DNA of 64,000 bases, taken from assembly GCA_965248805.1 (NCBI GenBank), contig CBDFKJ010000007.1, positions 124,001 through 188,000 of the forward strand, in the 5' to 3' direction. The number at the start of each line of letters is the position of its first letter. Within the stretch, counting starts at the first letter, position 1. Below are positions 16,218-23,835 of the stretch, one piece after another. The notes below the pieces were generated by a model. It worked only from the letters and a program-made list of their open reading frames with translations, was not told the DNA's origin and ran no database searches. This DNA is from CBDFKJ01 sp965248805 (GTDB taxonomy: Bacteria; Pseudomonadota; Alphaproteobacteria; UBA6615). The translations under genes and the position numbers were made by a program.

Positions 16218-17303
16218 CTAGCCCGATTTGCGCTTCGGCTGGGGACGCCTCTCCATCGCCTCGCGGTAGCGCGCGAACTGTTGCTTGCCGGCCTCGTCGG
16301 ACATAAACGACAGCAGAACGTAGCGCTTGCCGGCCGTCACCGGCGTCGCCTCATGCATCAGGTTGCACGAGAACACCACCGCCATGCCCGTATCCGGCTT
16401 GTACTGGGCGTTGCCATATTCGGGAAAGCGCAACAGGCCGCCTTCGTGGTCCTCGGCGTTGAGGTTGAGTGTCATGGCGAAGCGACGATGCGCCGTCTGC
16501 GGCGTGGTGTTGTCGCGGTGGATGTGGAAGTAGCCGCCGGGTTCGGCGTCATAGCAGACGATCTTGAATTCCTCGACCCAGCTGATGCGGGTCTGAAAGG
16601 CGCGCGCCATCTCCGGAAGCGCGCGCCGCGCAATGAGGTCGTGGATCGGCTGCAACAAGTCCTTGTCGCTCACATGGTGGTCGGAGCGGCGCTTGGTCCC
16701 GTAGTTGGGCGCATGCACCATTTGCCCTTCGATCATGCGGAAGGTGCCCGATTCCTCGTGGCCGCGCTCTTCATATTGCGCGATCAGGTAGGCACAGAAC
16801 TCGCGGTCGAACACATCGGGGATCAGCAGCACCGGCGGATGCATTCCCGGCATTCGCGGCGCCGGCCAATCGGTCTCGCCGACGTAGCTCAGCGCGCGCT
16901 GCGCCAGCGGCGTGTCGCCGGCGGCGAAGCGCTTCTGCACGCGGGCGTTGGGGTCGAGGACGTAGGCCGTGCGCAGGCCCCGCACACCGAACTCTTCGGC
17001 CACGCGCCCGTCCGCGTCGCTAACGACATGCGCCTCGCCACCCAGGCGATCGGCAGGCTCCGCCAGCGCCGCCACCGTCTCGCCGGTCACCACGAACACA
17101 TGCACCCCGGCATCGGCGAACGCTCGTGCCTGTGCGACCAGCGCGTCCAGTTCGGCCCGGCCGTCCGCATCCTGCAGGATCGGCAGAAAAGCGGTCACGA
17201 TCGGCCCGCCCTTCACCTTGTCGTGGAGCGAGATGACGATGTCGCGCTGATCGGGCAGAAAGAAGTTCGGAGCGCGGTCGCCGCGCGTCAGGGGTCGGTT
17301 CAT
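16218..17303 (-). CDS. Redoxin-like domain fused to prolyl 4-hydroxylase-type 2OG-Fe(II) oxygenase
   Basis: From ATG 17303 the 361-residue product has two parts. Residues 1 to about 150 resemble an AhpC/TSA peroxiredoxin (GDRAPNFFLPDQRD, FAFVVTGET-like core, FGVRGLRTAYVLDP) but contain no cysteine at all. Residues about 170-350 form a prolyl 4-hydroxylase-like double-stranded helix with iron ligands H262 and D264 (FHIHRDN) and H317 (LMHEATP), and K326 for 2-oxoglutarate. The start overlaps the stop of the upstream PfkB kinase (ATGA), so the two are translationally coupled. The redoxin part is probably structural or a binding domain. An upstream in-frame ATG at 17423 lies inside the kinase gene and is rejected. 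Confidence 0.85.
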   Translation of the reverse strand: MNRPLTRGDRAPNFFLPDQRDIVISLHDKVKGGPIVTAFLPILQDADGRAELDALVAQARAFADAGVHVFVVTGETVAALAEPADRLGGEAHVVSDADGRVAEEFGVRGLRTAYVLDPNARVQKRFAAGDTPLAQRALSYVGETDWPAPRMPGMHPPVLLIPDVFDREFCAYLIAQYEERGHEESGTFRMIEGQMVHAPNYGTKRRSDHHVSDKDLLQPIHDLIARRALPEMARAFQTRISWVEEFKIVCYDAEPGGYFHIHRDNTTPQTAHRRFAMTLNLNAEDHEGGLLRFPEYGNAQYKPDTGMAVVFSCNLMHEATPVTAGKRYVLLSFMSDEAGKQQFARYREAMERRPQPKRKSG

Positions 17304-18250
17304 GCTGCGTCCTTGCTCAGGGCCGACCGGAGCCCGATGGGAACCCTGAGATTGGGCTGATTGCGATAGTCGCGCCATCGCGCGGCCACCTCCTTGCTCG
17401 AAGCCATCAAGGGGCCATGGCATTCGATGTTCATGCTCGCGGCGACGGAGGCAAAGGCTGCGCAGGTCTCCAATTGGTCGCTGCCGCGGCGGCGCTGCAG
17501 GTAGGCCGCCAAATAGGTATCACCGCAGCCCGTGGCATCGCGCACGGCACGTGGCGGCACGGCATCGAACGCGACCATGCGTCCGCGGCCGAAGACCGCC
17601 GAGCCGCGGCTGGCCATGGTCACGACCACGTCGCTCAAATCCGTTGAGGTCAGATCGCCCACCGCGTCCGCAAGGTTACTCTTGCCCGTGAGACTCAAGA
17701 TCTCGTCCAAATCCGTCTTCAGGACATTGATGTAGGCCAACTGGGCGGCGGCATCGGCGCCGCGCACCGCCTCGACTGCGCCATCTTCGACGCAGCGCAC
17801 CCAACCCTGGGCATCGGCGGCGACAAGCGCGGCGCGATCGGCGCAGGCGCGTGCGATAGATACGTCGATATCGCCGTCGATCAGCGGCCCCAAATGGTAG
17901 ATCTCGGCTTCCGGAAACGTGTCCATGCGCATCATGTGCAGCGGCTCGGCGCGGGCCGAGACACGCTGGGTGCGCAGGTCCGGATTGTCGGGCGCGTAGT
18001 CGTTGTGGAACGCGGTCGTCACCGCGCCCGGACTATTGAATATCGTGATGCCGGCGGCGCGCATCTGGGCGAGCAAAGCGTCATCTTCGGCGGCGACGGT
18101 GGTGACAGTCGCCGTGCGCAGTCCCAGGCTGTGGTAGACCATCGACGCGTAATAGGCGGTGCCGCCCGGTTGCGGCGGCCGTTGCCGGCCGCCCACCGTG
18201 TTTATGTCGCGCACCACGTGCCCGATGACGCAGACATCGAAGTGAGGCAC
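17300..18250 (-). CDS. PfkB family carbohydrate/nucleoside kinase
   Basis: This 316-residue protein is a typical ribokinase-fold sugar kinase. The N-terminus has VIGHVVRDIN and PGGTAYYAS (substrate-binding region). The C-terminal signature RDATGCGDTYLAAYL holds the GCGD anion hole and catalytic aspartate. The phosphoryl acceptor cannot be told from sequence. It overlaps the redoxin-hydroxylase gene by four bases, suggesting that the two enzymes act on a shared pathway. The start at 18250 gives the expected first beta strand (FDVCVIGH). Confidence 0.87.
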   Translation of the reverse strand: MPHFDVCVIGHVVRDINTVGGRQRPPQPGGTAYYASMVYHSLGLRTATVTTVAAEDDALLAQMRAAGITIFNSPGAVTTAFHNDYAPDNPDLRTQRVSARAEPLHMMRMDTFPEAEIYHLGPLIDGDIDVSIARACADRAALVAADAQGWVRCVEDGAVEAVRGADAAAQLAYINVLKTDLDEILSLTGKSNLADAVGDLTSTDLSDVVVTMASRGSAVFGRGRMVAFDAVPPRAVRDATGCGDTYLAAYLQRRRGSDQLETCAAFASVAASMNIECHGPLMASSKEVAARWRDYRNQPNLRVPIGLRSALSKDAA

Positions 18251-18332
18251 AGGCGTCGCCCTGCTTGCCGGAAGTACTGCGATGGTAGCTCACCGCGGAC
18301 GGCATTCAAATGGCGCCGCAGCGGCACAGGCT

Positions 18333-19631
18333 TCAAGCGACCCGCCGTGACCTCTGACCGGTGCCGCCGTCGCTGGCGCGCGCGCCCGGCAGGCGCACGA
18401 CAAACGCGCTGCTGCCCTGTGGCAGCGCGCGAATGTCCACCCAGCCACCCATCAGCGCCGCCCAACCGCGCGCCTGGCTCAGGCCCAGCCCGGCGCCGTC
18501 GGCGGCCCGCACATAAACATCGTCGGAGCCGTACGCGAACGGCAAGAACACGTGCTCGCGCAAGCCCTCGGGAATGCCCGGCCCGGTGTCCCATATGACA
18601 ATCTCGACCCGGCTCGGATCCGACACAACGGCCGTCAAGCCAACGGCGCCACCCTCCGGCGTGGACGCCACCGCATTGCGCAGCAGATTGGCGAAAATCC
18701 GCGCCGCGATGGCTTCGTCAACCAGCAAGTCGATGCCCGCGGGAACGTTGACGGCGCTGGTGTCCAAACGTCGCGCCGCGGCGGCCGACATGACCGTCGA
18801 AAGCGCATTGGCCACGATGCCGTCCAATGCCACCGGCGTGACGTCGATGTCCACCTTGCCGCTCGCGATCGTCGCCGCTTCCAGGACATCCTCGATCATT
18901 CGCAGCAGCTGGCGCCCCGAGGTGGCGATGTCGCCGATGATCCGCGAGAACTGCCGGGCGTCCGGCCGTAACACGCCGGACGTCAAAGCCTCGGTGTAGC
19001 CTATGACGGCGTTCAGCGGGGTCCGCAACTCATGGCTCATCCTGGCAAGAAACTCGGCCTTGGCATGCGCGGCCGCCTCGGACTGAACCAGGGCCTGCGC
19101 CAACGCGCCGTTGACATCGTCCATCCGCGCGTTCGCCGCCGCCAACTCGTCGCGGGATTGCTCGAGTTCCCTCGTAGTCGATGGTTCCGCCGGGACATCG
19201 AGCCCGATGCCGCGATAGCCGATGAAGCGGCCGTCTTTGTCGTCGAACAGCGGCACGCCCGCCAGCGCTTGCCGGCGGTCGCCGATCTCGACGACGGCGC
19301 CGCGAAACGGCTCGCGCACTTGGAAAGCCTCTGTGTCGACCAAATCGCCGGCCGCCGGATCGACCCATCGCGCAACCTCGCCGAACCGGCAGCCAATGGC
19401 TTCACCCGGGCATCGGCCGGCGATGATCTGAAACTCGGGAGACAAGTGGGTGAGCCGCCCATCGGCACCGACTTCCCAGCTCCAGTCACTGGAACAGCGC
19501 AGTAGATCACGCAGCGCAGCAACTTCCCGTCGCGCCGCTTGGACGGACCCGCCCGCGGCCCGATCCGCCCCGCCGCGGTGGCCGTTGCGGGGATGCGGCG
19601 GCGGCGCACCCGCAGATCTACGATGCAACAT
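18333..19631 (-). CDS. PAS-domain sensor histidine kinase
   Basis: From ATG 19631 the product has 432 residues: a short basic start (MLHRRSAGAPPPH), a PAS-like domain (DWSWEVGADGRLTHLSPEFQ cut near residue 60, then IGYRGIGLDV), a coiled-coil linker, the phosphoacceptor H box FLARMSHELRTPLNAVIGY, and a HATPase domain with NLLRNAV, DTGPGIP and GAGLGLSQARG. No membrane segment is seen, so it is likely a cytoplasmic sensor kinase; no response regulator lies next to it. The ATG overlaps the stop of the upstream DUF2336 gene (TGATG), indicating coupling. A longer reading from 19868 runs through that gene and is rejected. Confidence 0.85.
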   Translation of the reverse strand: MLHRRSAGAPPPHPRNGHRGGADRAAGGSVQAARREVAALRDLLRCSSDWSWEVGADGRLTHLSPEFQIIAGRCPGEAIGCRFGEVARWVDPAAGDLVDTEAFQVREPFRGAVVEIGDRRQALAGVPLFDDKDGRFIGYRGIGLDVPAEPSTTRELEQSRDELAAANARMDDVNGALAQALVQSEAAAHAKAEFLARMSHELRTPLNAVIGYTEALTSGVLRPDARQFSRIIGDIATSGRQLLRMIEDVLEAATIASGKVDIDVTPVALDGIVANALSTVMSAAAARRLDTSAVNVPAGIDLLVDEAIAARIFANLLRNAVASTPEGGAVGLTAVVSDPSRVEIVIWDTGPGIPEGLREHVFLPFAYGSDDVYVRAADGAGLGLSQARGWAALMGGWVDIRALPQGSSAFVVRLPGARASDGGTGQRSRRVA

Positions 19632-20540
19632 CACCTCAGACGGGCCCCAAGCGCGCCGGCGGTATCGATGGCCTCGATCGCCTTCGTGTAGTTCGGGTCG
19701 CGTCGCCAGTGTCGCAGCATCTTCTGTGCGGCGGCGACTTCCAAGCCGTCGAAAAACCGCAACGTCGCCACGACAAGCGTTGGTGCTGTGACATGCTCGC
19801 CCTGTGCGCGGCGGCAGCACAGGAATGCCTCGACGAACTCCGGACGCTGCCATTCCATCCCCCGACACATGACAGCCAAGCTCTCGCCCCCTGCCTCGAA
19901 CAGGATTCGGCGAACCATCAGCGGCGCAAGACCGCTGTGCCTAGACAACGCCGCAATAAAGGCATTGATCCGATCCGAACGCAAGAAATTAATGACATTA
20001 CCTGGAGTTACGCGCTGTTCTTTAGACATCCCATCGATCATGGTCCCGGCGGTTTCATCGATCGATGCGCTGTCACCGGCAGTCGCGGCCAACTCCGTGA
20101 CCGTTGCTTCCAGCATGTCATCAACATCCGCTTCATCGCGCTGCAAGCGGGCGATGAGGGTCCGTCGCAAGGCCGACTACACCCACCAAAACATACGCAT
20201 CGCCAAGTCCTGCGGCAGGTCGGCGCGGCATACCAGCGGCTCGCGAAACCGGTCGACACGCTCCGACTCCGCAACAAGATAGGAGAAAGCCTTTTTGGAA
20301 ATTTCGGATCCGTTATTGCGCAGCAACCCCTCGATCACCTCATCGTCGCCGGTCTCGATACAGGCGTCGCTTACGAATTCGCTAAGCCTGGGCCGCATGG
20401 CGATGGCCAAGATATGCTCGCGGCCGCGAAGCTTGACGATGGTGACCAGGTCTTCGTCACGAAGTACCGGAGAGCGCAGCAGAACTGGCCGCGCGATCTC
20501 GATCCGGTCATTGGCCAGCAGCGAAATCAGCTCGATCATT
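19631..20540 (-). pseudogene. DUF2336 protein, 5' truncated and with internal amber codon
   Basis: The frame reads LISLLANDRIEIARPVLLRS, LVTIVKLRGREHILAIAM, LSEFVSDACIETGDDEVIEG and LPQDLAMRMFWWV, then TAG at 20177-20179, then continues in the same frame as SALRRTLIARLQRDEADVDD through to the end. These are the DUF2336 repeats found in alphaproteobacteria, normally near 350-380 residues. The first roughly 60 codons are missing: homology stops near 20540, where a formate-THF ligase fragment begins on the other strand. The downstream half could still be translated from ATG near 20170, but the gene is most likely non-functional. Confidence 0.78.
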
Positions 20541-20985
20541 GCGTCGCGCTCGGCGTCGAGGCCTTTGCGTGCACACACTGGGCCGACGGCGGCACCGGGA
20601 TCGAGCCCCTGGCGCGCAGCGCCGCAGCGTTGGCGGACGGCGGCACGGCGCGGTTTCAACCGCTCTATGACGATGACCTGCCGCTGTGGCAGAAGGCGCG
20701 CACGGCTGCGCGGTCGATCTACGGCGCCGACGACATCATTGCCTACAAGCGCGTGCGCGCCCGGTTCGCCGATCTACAGCGATCGGGTTACGGGCATTTC
20801 CCCGTGTGCATGGCCAAGACACAGTACAGTTTCTCCACCGACCCGGATCTGAAAAGCGCGCCGTCGAACCATGTTGTGCCGATCCGCGAGATCCGGCTGT
20901 GGACCGGCGCCGAGTTCCTGGTGATCGTCTGCGGCGAGATCATGACCATGCCAGGTCTGCAGCGCGCACCGAGCGGCGCGCCGGG
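20535..20985 (+). pseudogene. fhs: Formate-tetrahydrofolate ligase, C-terminal fragment
   Basis: The plus strand reads LGVEAFACTHWADGG, YDDDLPLWQKARTAARSIYG, ADDIIAYKRVRARFADLQRS, YGHFPVCMAKTQYSFSTDPD and VIVCGEIMTMPGLQRAPSG. This is an excellent match to the last 150 or so residues of formate-THF ligase (about 555 residues complete). No earlier part of the enzyme is present; upstream is antisense DUF2336 sequence and downstream is the antisense tail of a Sel1 protein. It is therefore a stranded gene remnant. Fhs feeds one-carbon units to folate, a pathway linked to the glycine cleavage operon at the window start. Confidence 0.85.
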
Positions 20986-21430
20986 CCGATGCGATTTGCT
21001 CCGGGGCGAGCTCACGGCCCAGCTCCGCCAACCTTTGGCGCGGCCATACATGGCCGGCGTCGGCCGCGAGCGAATACCACGCATACGCGAGGACCGGATC
21101 GCGCGCGATGCCACGGCCGGCGGCGAGGCGTTCGGCAATGTTGATCTGGGCGACTACGTGCCCCTGCTCGGCCGCACGGCGGTACCAGTTGGCCGCTTCC
21201 GCCGGGTCACGGATGACGCCGAAACCCTGCGCATAGAGACCCGCTAGTGCCGCCTGCGCATCCACATGCCCGCCCGCTGCCAGCGTGTGCCATGTGGCGA
21301 ACGAAAGGACATAGTCGCCAGCGTCATAGGCGGCCAGGCCGTCGGCAAACGTATCATCGGCCGCCGCAGGCGGAACTCCCGCCAGCACGACGAGCCATAG
21401 GGCCGCGACGGAGAAGAGTTTCCAAGCCAT
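20985..21430 (-). CDS. Secreted Sel1-repeat protein, C-terminus probably replaced
   Basis: The product starts with a signal peptide (MAWKLFSVAALWLVVLAG, cleavage near PPAAADD). It has three or four Sel1-type repeats, for example AALAGLYAQGFGVIRDPAEA, WYRRAAEQGHVVAQINIAER and AYAWYSLAADAGH, and ends its recognisable part at RELAPEQIASARRAAR. Sel1 repeats mediate protein-protein contacts, often in envelope processes. The frame stays open to 20774, but that tail is antisense to the fhs fragment, so the natural end has been lost or lies near 20985. The protein may still fold. Confidence 0.72.
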
Positions 21431-21504
21431 GGGATTAGACTAGCGCCGCCCGGACCAGGCCGCGAATCGCGGCCGCTCACATTGCAGCGAGCACCAAATG
21501 AAAA

Positions 21505-21532
21505 GCGCCCGGGAATGGCTCCCCGGGCGCCG
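21505..21532 (-). terminator. Rho-independent terminator after the Bax inhibitor-1 gene
   Basis: On the minus strand GCGCCCGGG, a short loop, CCCGGGCGC and then TTTT form a nine-pair GC-rich hairpin followed by a T run. It is located 20-50 bases after the stop of the gene at 21554. Confidence 0.85.
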
Positions 21533-21553
21533 AGCATTTGGTGACGATGCCGG

Positions 21554-22267
21554 CTAGTTGCGGTTACCGAACAAACGCAACAGCATCAGGAACAGGTTGA
21601 TGAAGTCGAGGTACAGGCGGAGCGCGCCCATGATTGCCTTCTTGCCCGCAACCGCGCTGCCATCGCCTTCGTAGTAGATCTCCTTGATCTTCTGCGTATC
21701 GTACGCCGTGAGGCCGGTGAAGATCAGCACGCCCAAGACCGAGATCACGAAATCCATCATCGCGCTGGCCAGGAACATGTTCACGACCATGGCGATAATG
21801 ATGCCGATCAGCCCCATCATTAGGAACGAACCCATGGCTGTCAGATCCCGCTTGGTCGTGTAGCCATAGAGGCTCATCGCCGCGAACGTCCCCGACGTGA
21901 TGAAGAATACGCGCGTGATACTCGAGGGCGTGTAGATGATGAAGATCGTCGCCATGGACAGACCCATCACGGCCGCGAATAGCCAGAACGTCGTCTGCGC
22001 CGCCGCAAAGCTCATCTTGTGCACGCGGAAACTAAGGAAGAATACCATCCCCAGCGGCGCCAGCATGACCACCCAGGCCAGCGGCGTGCCGTAGATTGCG
22101 TTCAGCATCGCCGGCGAATTGGCGGTTATAAAGGCCAGGAGCCCGGTGATGCCGAGGCCGCCGACCATGTAGTTGTAGACGCGCAGCATATGCGCGCGCA
22201 GCCCCGCATCGTACTCATATGCGGCATCCGTCCGCGCCTGCATGCGTCTTTCAAGCTCAGTCGCCAT
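21554..22267 (-). CDS. Bax inhibitor-1 / YccA family membrane protein
   Basis: The 237-residue protein has seven hydrophobic segments and family motifs YNYMVGGLGITGLLAF, FITSGTFAAMSLYGYTTKRDL, and FTGLTAYDTQKIKEIY near the C-terminus, then LYLDFINLFLMLLRLFG. The two aspartates in the C-terminal half (AYDTQ, LDFIN) correspond to the pair proposed to form the pH-sensing latch in BsYetJ-type calcium-leak proteins. It lies in the inner membrane; a role in stress or protease (FtsH) modulation is known for homologues. ATG 22267 matches the usual start; an upstream start at 22336 adds unrelated residues. A strong terminator follows. Confidence 0.9.
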   Translation of the reverse strand: MATELERRMQARTDAAYEYDAGLRAHMLRVYNYMVGGLGITGLLAFITANSPAMLNAIYGTPLAWVVMLAPLGMVFFLSFRVHKMSFAAAQTTFWLFAAVMGLSMATIFIIYTPSSITRVFFITSGTFAAMSLYGYTTKRDLTAMGSFLMMGLIGIIIAMVVNMFLASAMMDFVISVLGVLIFTGLTAYDTQKIKEIYYEGDGSAVAGKKAIMGALRLYLDFINLFLMLLRLFGNRN

Positions 22268-22393
22268 CTGTCTCTTTCTCCGCGATAGACTTGCTCTGCT
22301 GAATATGGGCACCTGGCGCGCGCTAATCAACTGCACAACGGCGCTCGCGCCTAGCGGGCATCAGCAGACGCCGGCGGGGTTATGCGTTAGTAT

Positions 22394-22987
22394 TCAACGC
22401 TGAACGGCCTCAAATTCGAGTATCAGTTCAACTTTATCGCCGACCAACCCGTTATCAACTCCATAGGTCATGGCGAAATCGCTGCGATTGAAGCTGGTGC
22501 GCGCCGAAACGCCGATCGTTTTGCGCTCGTGATCGAACGGATACACCGCGATTTTGTTGATCGTCACATCGAGCGACAGCGGCCGGGTCTGGCCGAGCAA
22601 TGTCAGCTCCCCATGCACGGTCGCCGAGTTGATGCCAGTCGCCTCGACCTCGGTCCCGAAAAAAACGATCTCCGGAAACTCTCTGGCGTTCAAGAAGTCG
22701 GCGCTCTTCAGGTGCCGGTCGCGCCGGCCGTGGTTGGTGAACACGCTGTCCGCCTCGATCTGGATCCGGATATCGCTGATCAGCTCCGCCGCCTCGTCGA
22801 GGCGAAACTCTCCCTCCCCCTCCAAAAACATGCCCAGCACCTTCTCATAACCGAGATGGGCGACCAGGAAACCGATGGAAAAGTGGTCGGAATCAATGCG
22901 GTACCGCTCGAACTCTGCACGCGCCGCCGCGGGCGCCATCAGGAGCAAAACGGCGATAGTGATGAACGTGTGTCGTGCGAGGCTCAT
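22394..22987 (-). CDS. YceI family periplasmic lipid-binding protein
   Basis: This 197-residue protein has a signal peptide (AVLLLMAPAAARA). A lipocalin-like YceI domain follows: YRIDSDHFSIGFLVAHLGYEK, then ADSVFTNHGRRDRHLKSADF and FLNAREFPEIVF, and near the end FNRSDFAMTYG. YceI domains bind polyisoprenoids in the periplasm. Its start overlaps the stop of the upstream CDP-alcohol phosphatidyltransferase gene by four bases (ATGA), so they are co-translated. YceI genes often adjoin membrane cytochromes, but none is present here. Confidence 0.9.
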   Translation of the reverse strand: MSLARHTFITIAVLLLMAPAAARAEFERYRIDSDHFSIGFLVAHLGYEKVLGMFLEGEGEFRLDEAAELISDIRIQIEADSVFTNHGRRDRHLKSADFLNAREFPEIVFFGTEVEATGINSATVHGELTLLGQTRPLSLDVTINKIAVYPFDHERKTIGVSARTSFNRSDFAMTYGVDNGLVGDKVELILEFEAVQR

Positions 22988-23769
22988 GTTCGACCTCCCT
23001 GCGCTCGAAGCAGATATGCAGTGTCAGTTGCGAACGACATCGTGAGCGCCGCCAACGCCGCCGCGGCAATCGCCGACGACACGGCGGGCGGCACGATCGG
23101 CGCCAAGCAGATGATAAGCACGACGACCTGCGCCGCGCAGACGACCCGGCGCCGCTCACTGTGCGGTAGCGGCCGAGCCAGCACCGGCCAAGCCAAGCTG
23201 GCGGCGAGAAAGGCATAGCGCAGCAGGCCCGCGCCCAGGATCCACCACCCCGCCTTGCCGGCCTGGGCCGCCAGCGCCGACAGCACCAGGATCAGGAGCG
23301 CGTCGGTCTCCATGTCGAACCGGGCGCCGAAACTCGATGATTGCGCGCCGCGTCGCGCCAGCCAGCCATCGGCAAGATCGAGCGCCGCGGCAAGACTCGC
23401 CACCGCGACCGCGCCCCAGGCGACAGCAGATATGGTCATGGCGTCACCCGCCGCGAGCAGTCCGGCGAGCGCGCTGACCAGGGCCGCCCGCACCAGCGTC
23501 ACGCGATTGGCGGCGCCGAACCCGGCCGGCGGCGCACCCACACGCGATCCCCACAACAGGGTCAGCAGCATCGCGTACAGGCCTGCAGCGACGGCGACGG
23601 CACCGCCACGGAGTGATAGGGCCGCCGTCATCGCCATCGACAAGCCGATGACCGCCGCCAGTCCGGCGGCAAAGTGCGCCCGGCCTGCGACATCGATCGC
23701 GGCACCGCAAGACGGTGGATTTGGGATCGTTGCCGACACAAACGGGCGCAGGATGGGCGGCGGCGTCAT
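22984..23769 (-). CDS. CDP-alcohol phosphatidyltransferase family protein
   Basis: The 261-residue protein contains the signature DLADGWLARRG...FGARFDMETD, which fits D-x2-D-G-x2-A-R-x8-G-x3-D-x3-D and supplies the metal-binding aspartates. It is flanked by several membrane helices, including an extra pair at the N-terminus (residues about 33-70) before the catalytic NRVTLVRAALVSALAG helix. The family moves a phosphatidyl or similar group from CDP-alcohols to a second alcohol during phospholipid synthesis; the acceptor is unknown. It overlaps the YceI gene and is the first gene of the pair. Confidence 0.85.
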   Translation of the reverse strand: MTPPPILRPFVSATIPNPPSCGAAIDVAGRAHFAAGLAAVIGLSMAMTAALSLRGGAVAVAAGLYAMLLTLLWGSRVGAPPAGFGAANRVTLVRAALVSALAGLLAAGDAMTISAVAWGAVAVASLAAALDLADGWLARRGAQSSSFGARFDMETDALLILVLSALAAQAGKAGWWILGAGLLRYAFLAASLAWPVLARPLPHSERRRVVCAAQVVVLIICLAPIVPPAVSSAIAAAALAALTMSFATDTAYLLRAQGGRT

Positions 23770-23835
23770 GGCAGCATCGTTCGTCCGATCGCGCGCTGTT
23801 GACAGTCAAGCCTCATCACGCGTCAGCGAGCAGCG

